In this document: piece by piece, positions 15,535 to 24,104 of the stretch
Layout: each line of letters starts with the position of its first letter
How positions within the stretch are numbered: position 1 is the first letter of the stretch
Origin: Bacteroidota bacterium
GTDB lineage: Bacteria > Bacteroidota > Bacteroidia > Flavobacteriales_D > Crocinitomicaceae
Length of the DNA: 64,000 bases
Direction: 5' to 3'
Assembly: GCA_016192075.1 (NCBI GenBank)
Contig: JACPUU010000012.1
Span: forward strand, 744,001 to 808,000
Notes under the pieces: generated by a model
Seen by the model: only the letters and a program-made list of their open reading frames with translations
Told to the model about the DNA's origin: nothing
Databases searched by the model: none
Translations under genes and position numbers: made by a program

Positions 15535-15757
15535 TGGCTTTCCTCCCTTGACCGCGTGTCGCTGTACGCCTATACTGACCTTGCTATGCCGTGAGCCTAT
15601 GCTGACCTTGCTATGCCGTAGCGGCTGCGCGAAGGCAACGAGCTCCGGCGTAAGCAGTGCGCGAAAACGAAGAGGGTGACAGCAAAAAGTCCACCCGGGA
15701 TATAACTATCAGGCTTAGACTGTCATCCCCCTCGATCCCCCTTCAAAGGGGGAAGGA
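15535..15757. repeat. Degenerate inverted-repeat element with internal 27-bp tandem repeat
   Basis: The left end, TGGCTTTCCTCCCTTGACCG (from 15535), matches the end seen at 49469. The arm closes with CGAAGAGGGTGACAGC at about 15668-15683. The right arm is TGTCATCCCCC...CCTTCAAAGGGGG (about 15720-15753). A tandem repeat of period 27 (15568-15621) with core TGACCTTGCTATGCCGT lies inside the left arm. The 189 bases to its left (15346-15534) are AT-rich with AATAACGATTAACG repeats and hold no gene. Confidence 0.55.
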
Positions 15758-15820
15758 CGATACTTAATATTTTACCACCAATGTTAATAAAATGCCTTAA
15801 GCATTCCCCTTCCTTTCAAC

Positions 15821-15828
15821 TATCTTTG
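15821..15828 (+). promoter_or_regulatory. Promoter -7 element for dnaX
   Basis: TATCTTTG is an exact TAnnTTTG match, 17 bases before the dnaX ATG, giving a leader of about 10 bases. Confidence 0.65.
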
Positions 15829-15844
15829 TTTTTCACGCATAATT

Positions 15845-16963
15845 ATGGGCAATTTTGTTGTTTCAGCGCGCAAATACAGGCCGCAAACATTTGAATCAGT
15901 TGTAGGACAGGGATCCGTTACGGTGACCCTGAAGAATGCAATTAAAAACAAACATTTAGCGCAGGCTTTCCTGTTTTTTGGAGGCCGCGGGGTTGGAAAA
16001 ACCACCACCGCGCGGATTCTGGCAAAAACCATCAACTGCCTGAATTTATCAGCCGATGTAGAACCCTGCAACCAGTGCGAATCGTGCAAATCATTTAACG
16101 AAGGGCATTCATTCAATATCCTGGAACTTGATGCGGCCTCTAACAACTCCGTCGATGATATCCGGAACCTGATTGACCAGGTACGCATTGCCCCGCAGAT
16201 TGGAAATCACAAAATCTTCATCATTGATGAGGTTCACATGTTGTCATCCCAGGCGTTTAATGCCTTTTTGAAAACGCTGGAAGAGCCGCCTGCACATGCT
16301 GTTTTTATTTTGGCTACAACTGAGAAACACAAAATTCTGCCAACGATTTTATCACGCTGCCAGATTTTTGATTTTCACCGCATCCAGATCAATGACATTG
16401 TCGGTCAGTTGAAACGCATTGCTGAAAAAGAAAACATCAAAACCGACGACCGTGCCCTGCACATTATTGCCCAAAAAGCAGACGGTGCCATGCGTGATGC
16501 CCTTTCTATTTTTGACCAGATTGTATCATTCAGCAACAGCAACGTAACGTATGAAGCGGTGCTTGAAAACCTGAACGTACTCGATTACGACTATTACTTC
16601 AAAGTCACTGACAGCGCACTTTCAGGCAACATTCCGGCAAACCTGCTTGCATACAATGACATTCTTTCCAAGGGTTTTGACGGCGGACAATTTTTGATCG
16701 GGCTGGCTGAACATTTACGCAATCTGCTTGTTTGCAAAGACGATAAAACAGTTTCATTACTTGAAGTGCCGGCCGATATTAAAACAAAATACCAGCAACA
16801 GGCCGCACAGGCTGACCAGGAATTTATACTGGTAGGACTTGATTTGCTGCGCGACGCCGAGATTCAGTTTAAGTCGGCCAAAAACAAACGGCTGATTGTC
16901 GAAATTTCCCTGATGAAATTTACATCCATTGTTTCATCACTTAAAAAACAGGCCGTATCTTAA
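15845..16963 (+). CDS. dnaX: DNA polymerase III clamp-loader subunit DnaX, gamma-like part
   Basis: DnaX is the ATPase of the clamp loader. This frame gives 372 residues covering domains I-III: Walker A in GGRGVGKTTTAR, four zinc-binding cysteines (CLNL...PCNQCESCK), Walker B in IFIIDEVHML, the SRC motif in ILSRCQIFDFHRI and sensor-2 GAMRDALSIFDQ. It ends QAVS-stop only four codons after an A6 run (16943-16948). The normal tau C-terminus is present downstream in the -1 frame. So either a one-base A deletion broke the gene (true mutation or assembly error), or slippage on A6 yields both a short gamma and a long tau of about 592 residues. Confidence 0.93.
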   Translation: MGNFVVSARKYRPQTFESVVGQGSVTVTLKNAIKNKHLAQAFLFFGGRGVGKTTTARILAKTINCLNLSADVEPCNQCESCKSFNEGHSFNILELDAASNNSVDDIRNLIDQVRIAPQIGNHKIFIIDEVHMLSSQAFNAFLKTLEEPPAHAVFILATTEKHKILPTILSRCQIFDFHRIQINDIVGQLKRIAEKENIKTDDRALHIIAQKADGAMRDALSIFDQIVSFSNSNVTYEAVLENLNVLDYDYYFKVTDSALSGNIPANLLAYNDILSKGFDGGQFLIGLAEHLRNLLVCKDDKTVSLLEVPADIKTKYQQQAAQADQEFILVGLDLLRDAEIQFKSAKNKRLIVEISLMKFTSIVSSLKKQAVS

Positions 16964-17622
16964 GCTATAAAGAAATACAGATTCTGCCATTTGACGGGCA
17001 AACCTCGCAACAAAGTGCGGCGGTAAAGCAAGCCCCTGTTCAAAAAGCGGCCGTGGCCTCCTCCCCTGTTTCAAATGCAGCGGTGACCGTCAATCCCACT
17101 ACAACAGTGAAAGCCACGGTACCGGTTGAACGCAAAAAAATTGCCCAGCCGGGCCTTAAAATTGTCACCAAAAATGTAGGCATCAAAAGCATTCTCGATC
17201 CGCCCAAAAATGCGCAGATGGAAAACGAAAATGCCCTGCTGCCTGATCTGGCTGAGAACTTTACCCACAGTGAATTGATGGCAGTTTGGAAAAACTATGC
17301 CATGAACCTGCAGCGCGAAAAAAAGACCAGCCTTGCAACTACCTTAATGAGCTCTGAACCCATTGTAAGTTCTGACTTTCAAATTACGCTCGAAATCGCA
17401 AACAGTTCACAGGCCAGTGATCTTGAAATTGAAAAATCAACCTTGCTGGGGCATTTACGCAGCAAGCTGAGAAATTACCAGATTGGCTTTAATTACAAAG
17501 TCTCTGAGAAAAAACAAGCACTCTCTACCTCTGACACCAAAGCCACATTCGAAAAACTAGCCGAGGATAATCCATCACTGCATAAGTTCAGGAAACTGTT
17601 TAATCTGGATATTGATTTTTAG
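16945..17622 (+). CDS. dnaX: dnaX, tau-type C-terminal part in the -1 frame
   Basis: This frame is open from just inside the A6 run (a TAA sits at 16942-16944) to the stop at 17622. It encodes a Pro/Ala/Val-rich linker (SNAAVTVNPTTTVKAT) and then a compact conserved end: FTHSELMAVWKNYAMNLQR, EKSTLLGHLRSKLRNYQIGF and a final KLFNLDIDF. This resembles tau domain IV/V regions of Bacteroidota DnaX. It has no start of its own near the junction; the first usable internal start is much later. It is therefore best read as the continuation of dnaX after a frameshift. Confidence 0.8.
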   Translation, partial: KTGRILSYKEIQILPFDGQTSQQSAAVKQAPVQKAAVASSPVSNAAVTVNPTTTVKATVPVERKKIAQPGLKIVTKNVGIKSILDPPKNAQMENENALLPDLAENFTHSELMAVWKNYAMNLQREKKTSLATTLMSSEPIVSSDFQITLEIANSSQASDLEIEKSTLLGHLRSKLRNYQIGFNYKVSEKKQALSTSDTKATFEKLAEDNPSLHKFRKLFNLDIDF

Positions 17623-17626
17623 GGGG

Positions 17627-18259
17627 GTGACATTTGAAAGGAATTATATAGGTTTTTTCCGGAGAATTGGGCTCAAAGAATATATACTCGCTATTTTTAC
17701 AATCTACTTTCTTTTTTTACTGGCAAGGATTATCATAAATGGATACTCACTATTGGTTGTGGCTTGTTTCTCGCTAATTCCTGTCACGGCAATTCTCCTT
17801 TTAATTCAATGGGTATTGAAAAACAGATACTTTGTTACAAAACTCATTTTTCTGGAAGCAGAGAAACTGATTACCATAGATTATTATTCCCTGGGAAAGT
17901 TTAGCACCCTAACTTGCCCTCAGGATCAAGTAATCGTTCAACTCAAACAAAATAACCATGTTCGTAATACAAAATTCTGTCTATACTTCATATTCAAAAA
18001 CAAAAGAATAAACGTTGAGCAAAACCAGGGATTTTTGAGTCAGGAAGACTACTGGAGCATGGAAATGCTCTGGGTTATTTACTCGTATTGCAAGTATTAT
18101 TTTCATGGAGAGACACTCATTAAATTAGACCTGGCAGACGAGAAGGATTATGTGTGGAACAGAGACCTGTTCGAAAATAAGGATGTTCATTTTTTTTGCA
18201 AAACAAAAACATCCGATTTTCTGAAAGAATTAAGGGAATTCAGAAAGAATACTTTTTAA
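17627..18259 (+). CDS. Hypothetical membrane protein
   Basis: I recognise no family. Two hydrophobic helices (about residues 20-40 and 43-65, ILAIFTIYFLFLLARIII and LLVVACFSLIPVTAILLLI) are followed by a soluble domain of about 140 residues rich in Lys, Tyr and Phe, probably cytoplasmic. The start is unclear: TTG 17612 would overlap dnaX by 11 bases, and GTG 17627 follows an AGGGGG run directly. I chose GTG. It is more AT-rich than its neighbours. Confidence 0.55.
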   Translation: MTFERNYIGFFRRIGLKEYILAIFTIYFLFLLARIIINGYSLLVVACFSLIPVTAILLLIQWVLKNRYFVTKLIFLEAEKLITIDYYSLGKFSTLTCPQDQVIVQLKQNNHVRNTKFCLYFIFKNKRINVEQNQGFLSQEDYWSMEMLWVIYSYCKYYFHGETLIKLDLADEKDYVWNRDLFENKDVHFFCKTKTSDFLKELREFRKNTF

Positions 18260-18364
18260 CTTAACGTCAATTGATTTAAAGCCAGAATCAGAGCATGAAT
18301 ATTAGAATTTTACCTTTTAAGAGAAAAAAATAAATTCAATCCCTTTAACAGTGTCCCCCCCATT

Positions 18365-19228
18365 TTGAAAATATCATTCTCACACGTTGGATTTTTTGTT
18401 TTAGCCTTACTGATGTTTGCGTGTACAAATGCAGACGACATCAACGATGCTGAAAAACGGAATTCAAATTGGGTTTGGTTTGTAGATGAATCCGGTAATG
18501 GAAAATGGATCAAATGCAAAGGCGGCGGAAGCAAAGAACTAACCGGAGAGATTACTTTTTTTTACGACAATGGTAAAATTGACCAAAAGGCCCACGTATT
18601 TGAGGGTAAATACGTAGATACCAGCTTCAATTATAATCCTGATGGTAGGTTATTCAGTTTGCTCATCTATGAGGAAGATTCAAATCACATGGTTTATCTG
18701 ATTGACGGACCTTACGAATTATATTTCGGAAACATGGAATTGAAGGAATCCGGAGAAATTAAAAATGGGAAAAAGCACGGAACTGTTACCAGCTATAGTG
18801 AATACGGAAAACTTATCGAACTGAGAAATTACAACGAAGGAATATTTGACGGAAAGCAATCCTATTTTTATGAAAATGGAGGCAAAAAACGAATTAGTAA
18901 CTATAAGAACGGTATTCGCCACGGCGCATACAATTCATGGTACGAAGATGGGACAACCGATACTGAACAATTTTATGAAGAAGGCAAATGGGAGGGTGAA
19001 CAGCGTTGGTTTTATCCAAACGGAAATCCGGAATATGTTTCCAATTACAAAGCGGGTGTGCGTGAAGGACCTTTATCAAAGTACTATGAAAATGGCCGGC
19101 TTGAATTTGTCAATAACTATGTAAATGGTGTCAGACAAGGTGAATGTATTGGCTATTCCGCCGATGGAAGAGAAAAAACCATTTACCTCTATCAGGACGG
19201 AAAAATAATTTTAGAAGCAAAACAATAA
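18365..19228 (+). CDS. YwqK-like lipoprotein with MORN-variant repeats
   Basis: The 287-residue product appears to start at TTG (18365); no ATG is available before the signal peptide. A lipobox (LLMFAC) places the lipid Cys near residue 20. From about residue 60 come repeated units of the MORN-variant type found in YwqK-family proteins, such as NGKKHGTVTSYSEYGKL, NGIRHGAYNSWYEDG, KWEGEQRWFYPNG, GVREGPLSKYYENGRLE and NGVRQGECIGYSADGRE. Databases often label this family an antitoxin, but no toxin partner is adjacent. A surface or periplasmic scaffold role fits the lipoprotein signal better. Confidence 0.75.
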   Translation: MKISFSHVGFFVLALLMFACTNADDINDAEKRNSNWVWFVDESGNGKWIKCKGGGSKELTGEITFFYDNGKIDQKAHVFEGKYVDTSFNYNPDGRLFSLLIYEEDSNHMVYLIDGPYELYFGNMELKESGEIKNGKKHGTVTSYSEYGKLIELRNYNEGIFDGKQSYFYENGGKKRISNYKNGIRHGAYNSWYEDGTTDTEQFYEEGKWEGEQRWFYPNGNPEYVSNYKAGVREGPLSKYYENGRLEFVNNYVNGVRQGECIGYSADGREKTIYLYQDGKIILEAKQ

Positions 19229-19233
19229 TTGAC

Positions 19234-19307
19234 CGCTGCGCTGGACTTGCAGTCCCGCGCTAACCGCAAATCTTGCGGATTTGTAATCCGCTAACGCAAA
19301 ACAAAAG
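19234..19307. repeat. REP-like repeat, copy 1
   Basis: It contains the palindromic pieces GGACTTGCAGTCC and GCGGATTTGTAATCCGC, followed by TAACGCAAAACAAAAG. A second copy in the same orientation lies at 19599-19684. The two flank a small membrane protein gene. Confidence 0.7.
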
Positions 19308-19347
19308 TAATTGTGAATCTTTGTCGAAAATACAAACAACCGAAACT

Positions 19348-19572
19348 ATGATACCCACCCGCGGATCGTTATCATGGACATTTCTACTATTTTCAGCATT
19401 GATTGTGATTTTCTATACGTTGCAGCTCATTGGAAAGATAGAAAACCCCCATCAAAAGAATCTCACCTATGATGAATTCATGATAGCGGGTGTCTTTGTT
19501 TTTCTGATTGTACTGGCAGATATTCTGGTTATTATTCGTATGATCAGGCATTCTAAAAAGAAACAGCAATAA
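19348..19572 (+). CDS. Small hypothetical membrane protein between two REP-like repeats
   Basis: I take ATG 19348 as the start, because the 25 codons upstream lie in the repeat. The 74-residue product has two membrane helices (about residues 8-27, TFLLFSALIVIFYTLQLI, and 43-63, IAGVFVFLIVLADILVII) joined by a short polar loop, and a basic C-terminus (RHSKKKQQ), suggesting both ends are in the cytoplasm. I recognise no family. The flanking direct repeats suggest the locus may have moved or been copied with them. Confidence 0.5.
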   Translation: MIPTRGSLSWTFLLFSALIVIFYTLQLIGKIENPHQKNLTYDEFMIAGVFVFLIVLADILVIIRMIRHSKKKQQ

Positions 19573-19598
19573 ATGAAAAAGCTAAAATTTAGTATACC

Positions 19599-19684
19599 AC
19601 TGCGCCGGACCTATAGTCCTGCGCTATCGCGAAATTTCGCGACCAAATCTTGCGGATTTGTAATCCGCTAACGCAAAACAAAAG
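19599..19684. repeat. REP-like repeat, copy 2
   Basis: This is a direct copy of 19234-19307: TGCGCCGGAC, AGTCCTGCGC, then a 3' half identical from AAATCTTGCGGATTTG through the next 20 bases. It carries an extra self-complementary insert, TCGCGAAATTTCGCGA. The remaining bases to 19781 hold no gene. Confidence 0.65.
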
Positions 19685-19781
19685 CCAGAACGGCGTGACA
19701 CCCTAAAAGTAAAACCAACACACCCAATCCCCCATTTAGCTCCACCTCAAAAATTTAATTTCCAAAAGAAAAACTTCTAAC

Positions 19782-19789
19782 TAAATTTG
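19782..19789 (+). promoter_or_regulatory. Promoter -7 element for the ureohydrolase gene
   Basis: TAAATTTG matches TAnnTTTG exactly, 20 bases before the ATG. Confidence 0.6.
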
Positions 19790-19808
19790 GGGTGTTAATT
19801 TTCAAACC

Positions 19809-20837
19809 ATGTCAAAAGACTTCAACCCCAATTCAGCCGCGCAGGATGACGCCGGTATTTTTGGTTTGCCCTTTTCAGCAGACGAATCACAAATTATCAT
19901 TATTCCCGTTCCGTGGGAAGTTACCGTGAGCTATGGCGGCGGTACAGCTGCAGGGCCCGCTGCTGTTTTTGACGCGTCTATGCAGGTAGATTTGTATCAT
20001 CATGATTTTCCTGAACTCTGGAAAAAGGGAATTTACATGGACAAAATTCCGGATGAACTGTTAAAACTCAGTGAAAGTCTGCGTCCCGAGGCAGAAAAAA
20101 TCATTGAAGCCATTCAGCAGGGCGTTGATGCCGCGCAGGACCTGGGACTAAAAGTGTCTTACAAAGCCGTAAACCAGGGCTGTGAAAAAATGGTTGCCTG
20201 GGTAAAAGCGCGCGCGGCGTACTGGAAATCAAAAGGTAAAATAGTTGGTTTGCTTGGCGGAGACCACAGTACACCGCTGGGATACATGCAATACCTGGGT
20301 GAGCAGCACAGTGATTACGGTGTGCTGGTTTTAGACGCTCACTACGATTTGCGCAACGCCTACGAAGGTTTTAAATACTCCCATGCTTCTATTTTTTACA
20401 ATGTGCTGGAAACAGTACCGCAGATCAGTAAATTGATCCAGGTAGGAATTCGCGATTATTGTGAAGAAGAAAAAAATTATGCACTGAGCAAGGGCCCACG
20501 TGTACAAACCTATTTTGACCGGGAAATACGCAAAAGCCAGTTCAAAGGGCAAACGTGGGACCAGATCTGCCATGAAATTGTAAATGCATTGCCCCAAAAA
20601 GTGTACATCTCAGTAGACATTGACGGCTTTGATCCAAAACTCTGCCCCAATACCGGTACACCGGTTGCAGGCGGACTGGAATATGAAGAAGGCATGCACC
20701 TTTTTAATGTACTGAAAGCAAGCGGTAAAGAAATTATTGGATTTGACCTCAATGAAGTTTCGCCGGGTGATACCGACTGGGATGGTAACGTGGGTGCACG
20801 TGTGCTGTTTCATTTGTGCGGCCTGGCGGCAAAGTAA
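19809..20837 (+). CDS. Ureohydrolase family enzyme (arginase/agmatinase/formiminoglutamase superfamily)
   Basis: These Mn2+ enzymes hydrolyse the guanidino or formimino group of arginine, agmatine or a related compound. All ligand motifs are present in the 342-residue protein: GGDHSTPLG, DAHYDLR, then SVDIDGFDP and the following TGTPVAGGL. YSHASIF stands where substrate-side residues lie. The N-terminal part (VPWEVTVSYGGGTAAGP) is typical of agmatinase-like Bacteroidota proteins. No arginine, polyamine or histidine genes are adjacent, so the true substrate is open; agmatinase-like is my first guess. It has its own promoter. Confidence 0.88.
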   Translation: MSKDFNPNSAAQDDAGIFGLPFSADESQIIIIPVPWEVTVSYGGGTAAGPAAVFDASMQVDLYHHDFPELWKKGIYMDKIPDELLKLSESLRPEAEKIIEAIQQGVDAAQDLGLKVSYKAVNQGCEKMVAWVKARAAYWKSKGKIVGLLGGDHSTPLGYMQYLGEQHSDYGVLVLDAHYDLRNAYEGFKYSHASIFYNVLETVPQISKLIQVGIRDYCEEEKNYALSKGPRVQTYFDREIRKSQFKGQTWDQICHEIVNALPQKVYISVDIDGFDPKLCPNTGTPVAGGLEYEEGMHLFNVLKASGKEIIGFDLNEVSPGDTDWDGNVGARVLFHLCGLAAK

Positions 20838-20937
20838 ACACAAAACCACGTGGGTGATTGTGCATTAACCGGATGAAATTCTTCGTTGCACTCAGAATGA
20901 CTGGCCCTTGGTTTTCGTTTTGTATTTCTGAATTTGC

Positions 20938-20945
20938 TATTTTTG
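20938..20945 (+). promoter_or_regulatory. Promoter -7 element for the MORN gene
   Basis: TATTTTTG matches TAnnTTTG, 16 bases before the ATG. A TTTG sits 15 bases upstream as a possible -33 element. Confidence 0.5.
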
Positions 20946-20961
20946 ATCTATTGAACGTATT

Positions 20962-21783
20962 ATGAAACAAATAGCCCTCTTACTTACTGTCACCCTGCTG
21001 ACAAATTTTTCACGCGCCTACATTGATACCATTTACTATGACAACGGTGACGTATACATGGGGGCCTTCGCCGATGGCATGTACGACGGTTACGGTGTAC
21101 TCATCTGGGCAAATGGTGATAAATACGAAGGAAACTGGAAAGCCAATAACCAGGAGGGGCACGGTGTGCTTACCTGGGCTGACGGATCATACTACGACGG
21201 CGCCTGGGTAAAAGGTGATCAGTCAGGCTATGGAAAATACGTCTGGATATCCGGCAACGTATACGAAGGCGGCTGGAAAGCGGGAGACCGCAACGGCAGG
21301 GGAATCAATACCTGGCCCAACGGAGATAAATTTGACGGGGAATGGAAAGATGATAAAATGTGCGGCACCGGAAAATACGTTTGGGCTGACGGTGATTCAT
21401 TTGTGGGTCAGTGGGCAGATGACAACCGCAACGGCAAAGGCACCATGATATGGACCGATGGCGTCAAATATTACGGTGACTGGGTTAACAGCATTCGTGA
21501 AGGAAAAGGAACTACGGAATGGCCCAGTGGTGATAAATACGTGGGACACTATCACAACGACTTAAAACACGGTAAAGGCAAATACTGGTGGGCAAACGGC
21601 GACTTTTATTCCGGCGAGTGGTTCAACGATGCACGCACCGGAAAAGGTAAAATGAAATGGCCTGACGGTGAAAAATACAAAGGTGATTTTCGCAACGGAC
21701 AGTGCCACGGATATGGTACACTCAAAAAAGCCAACGGTGAAAAATTCAAAGGCCGCTGGGAAGACAATGCTTTTGTAAATTAA
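20962..21783 (+). CDS. Secreted MORN-repeat protein
   Basis: After a signal peptide (residues 1-20, KQIALLLTVTLLTNFSRA) the whole 273-residue protein consists of MORN repeats of 23 residues: ten full units and one partial. A typical unit is ANGDKYEGNWKANNQEGHG followed by a strand ending in Trp. MORN arrays form elongated beta-sheet rods. Bacterial secreted ones lack a known catalytic role and may act as scaffolds or bind lipid or peptide. Repeats are regular with no degenerate unit, which suggests active function. It is unrelated by sequence to the MORN-variant protein at 18365. Confidence 0.85.
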   Translation: MKQIALLLTVTLLTNFSRAYIDTIYYDNGDVYMGAFADGMYDGYGVLIWANGDKYEGNWKANNQEGHGVLTWADGSYYDGAWVKGDQSGYGKYVWISGNVYEGGWKAGDRNGRGINTWPNGDKFDGEWKDDKMCGTGKYVWADGDSFVGQWADDNRNGKGTMIWTDGVKYYGDWVNSIREGKGTTEWPSGDKYVGHYHNDLKHGKGKYWWANGDFYSGEWFNDARTGKGKMKWPDGEKYKGDFRNGQCHGYGTLKKANGEKFKGRWEDNAFVN

Positions 21784-21890
21784 CCGCAGGCGCTGCAAAA
21801 CGGGCATTTTAGCCAGCATTGACGCCTGTATTTTAACGCTTTCCCCTAAGCATAGAATTATTCTTTATCTTAGTCCGTCGTCAGCGTACT

Positions 21891-24104
21891 ATGTTTCATT
21901 CTGTTTTTTTATCCTGCTTTTTGGTTTTAGCGTTTCAGCTGAGTTTAACCGCTTTTTCTGCATCGCGTGAGGCTGATTCACTGGAACTGCTATTGCAGCA
22001 TACCACAGACCCAAAAGAAAAAATCAGGATACTCAACAACCTTTTTCTGGAATATGAATTCGCTGATCAGCAACTGGCAACCCGCTATTTGAACGAGGCT
22101 TTTGAACTGGCTGTTAATTCCCCCCATCAGAAAGAGCTGGCCACGGTATACACCCACCAGGGCTATTTTGCAGAAGATACCGGTAACTATAAAGCAGCCG
22201 AAGAAAATTACCTGCATGCGCTGGAAATTTCAACGGATTTGAATGATATAGCCGGTATTTTTGCCGGATACAACCACATGGGCGTTACCTACAAATACCA
22301 GGGTGATTTTCCCAGGTCCTTATCCTATTACCTGAAAGCGCTGAAATTGCTTGAAAAATGGGAAAAATATGTTTACCGGAGTGGCACTGAAAAAGAAATA
22401 AGGCAACTGAAAAAAGGTTTTTCAACCATCTACAACAATATTGGAAACCTGCATTACAACCAGGCTGATTACCGCGAATCAGAACCTTATTTTCTGAAAG
22501 CAGTGCTGCTGGACAAGGCTCTTGAAAATGAAAGCGGCCTGGCGATTGATTACAACAACCTGGCACTGCTCTACTGGCGCCTCGATGATTTTCCAAAATC
22601 ACTGGCATACAGTGACAGCTGTATTCAGATTAATCTGAAAAATGAGTTTATACCCGGTGTTGCTGACGGGCTCATGAATAAGGGAATTACGCTGAAATAC
22701 ATGGCAGCCCTGGCACGTGATAAAGGCGATTTGAAATTGGCCGATTCATTGATCAATTGTGTGATCAGCGATAATTTCAGGGTTATTGAAATGAAAGCTC
22801 AATCAGGCGATAAACTGGGAATAGCCAACACGTATCATAACCTGGGCATAATTTATTACGATGCCGGAGATTACAGGCAGGCGCGGACATTTTTTAACAC
22901 CGCCCGCACCATGCTTGAAGAGATCAATAACAAAGCAACACTCGTAAACACCTACAAAACCCTTTACCGGTTAGACAGTGCTGAGCATCAGTGGCAATCA
23001 GCTTTTGACAATTACGGACGTTATGTACGGCTCAAAGATTTACTGATCAATGAAGAAAACACCAAAAAAATTGTTGAGATGGAAATGAACCATCTTTTTG
23101 ACCAGGAACGGGCACAGGATAGCCTGATGCATGTTGAATCAGACAAAATAAAAGATGCGCAGATTGCAGCCCAGGAGGCAACCATACTGCAGGAGAAAAC
23201 ATTTAAAATAGCCCTATTCGGAGGGCTTGCCATGCTGGCGTTGTTTGCCTTTTTCATTTTTAACCGGCTGCGGGTAACACGCCGGCAAAAAAACATCATT
23301 GAATTTCAGAAACAGGAAGTTGAAATTCAGAAAGAGGCACTTGAAGAAAAAAACAAAGAAATACTGGATTCAATTAACTATGCCAAACGTATCCAGGATG
23401 CCATTTTACCGCCTCTTAGTCAATTGTCTGACTTCATTCCTGATTCATTCATTTTATACTTGCCCAAAGACATTGTTGCCGGTGATTTTTACTGGATGGA
23501 AAAAAGAGAAAGCCGGTTTTGTTTTGCTGTGGCAGACTGCACCGGGCACGGTGTGCCGGGAGCTATGGTTAGTGTACTTTGCAGCAATGCGCTGACCAAA
23601 TGTATCCGTGAATTGAATATTTCAGAACCTGCCGGCATTCTTGATAAAACAACTGAAATTCTGCAGCACAGTTTTGAAAAAAGCACAAATGCCATGAATG
23701 ACGGAATGGACATTGCACTCACCGTCATTGACCTGGACCAAAAAACACTGGCCTTTGCCGGTGCCAACAATTCACTTTACCTGGTGCGTTCAGGTGAGTT
23801 AATTGAAATCAAAGCAGACAAACAGCCCGTTGGAAAATTTGATAACCGCAAACCCTTCTCAGAAAAGCGGATAGAACTGCTGAAAGGTGATTGTTTTTTC
23901 CTGTTTACAGATGGTTACGCTGACCAGTTTGGTGGTAAAGACGGGAAAAAATTCAAGGATAAAAATCTGAAAAAACTGCTGGTTGAAAATGCGCACCTTG
24001 AAATGAAACAACTGCGTGTGGTGCTTGAATCTAATTTTAAAGCCTGGCGCGGATCACTGGAACAGATTGACGATATCTGCATAGCCGGTATCCGCATTCA
24101 ATAA
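21891..24104 (+). CDS. TPR-containing membrane PP2C/SpoIIE-type phosphatase
   Basis: The 737-residue signalling protein has, in order: a signal peptide (1 to about 24), periplasmic TPR repeats (about 30-375, for example NNIGNLHYNQADYRESEPYF and NLGIIYYDAGDYRQARTFF), a membrane helix (about 437-457), a coiled coil (460-495, EFQKQEVEIQKEALEEKNKE), and a cytoplasmic SpoIIE/PP2C domain (about 500-737). The phosphatase domain begins YAKRIQDAILPP and has DIVAGDFYW, VADCTGHGVPGAMVS and FFLFTDGYADQFGG, with metal-binding Asp residues kept. Such proteins dephosphorylate partner-switch antagonists in response to a periplasmic signal. No anti-sigma or STAS gene is nearby, so the partner lies elsewhere. 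Confidence 0.93.
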   Translation: MFHSVFLSCFLVLAFQLSLTAFSASREADSLELLLQHTTDPKEKIRILNNLFLEYEFADQQLATRYLNEAFELAVNSPHQKELATVYTHQGYFAEDTGNYKAAEENYLHALEISTDLNDIAGIFAGYNHMGVTYKYQGDFPRSLSYYLKALKLLEKWEKYVYRSGTEKEIRQLKKGFSTIYNNIGNLHYNQADYRESEPYFLKAVLLDKALENESGLAIDYNNLALLYWRLDDFPKSLAYSDSCIQINLKNEFIPGVADGLMNKGITLKYMAALARDKGDLKLADSLINCVISDNFRVIEMKAQSGDKLGIANTYHNLGIIYYDAGDYRQARTFFNTARTMLEEINNKATLVNTYKTLYRLDSAEHQWQSAFDNYGRYVRLKDLLINEENTKKIVEMEMNHLFDQERAQDSLMHVESDKIKDAQIAAQEATILQEKTFKIALFGGLAMLALFAFFIFNRLRVTRRQKNIIEFQKQEVEIQKEALEEKNKEILDSINYAKRIQDAILPPLSQLSDFIPDSFILYLPKDIVAGDFYWMEKRESRFCFAVADCTGHGVPGAMVSVLCSNALTKCIRELNISEPAGILDKTTEILQHSFEKSTNAMNDGMDIALTVIDLDQKTLAFAGANNSLYLVRSGELIEIKADKQPVGKFDNRKPFSEKRIELLKGDCFFLFTDGYADQFGGKDGKKFKDKNLKKLLVENAHLEMKQLRVVLESNFKAWRGSLEQIDDICIAGIRIQ

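Noticed and set aside
13961-15757. CRISPR-like array from the repeated CTCCCTTGAGGGAG palindromes
   Set aside because: Copies are in both orientations, differ in length, lack regular spacers and there are no cas genes.
18365-19228. YwqK toxin-antitoxin system
   Set aside because: No adjacent toxin gene; the lipoprotein signal is not compatible with a cytoplasmic antitoxin.
20870-20905. Repeat remnant TTCTTCGTTGCACTCAGAATGAC
   Set aside because: A loosely similar piece lies near 46985, but the match is too short to define an element.
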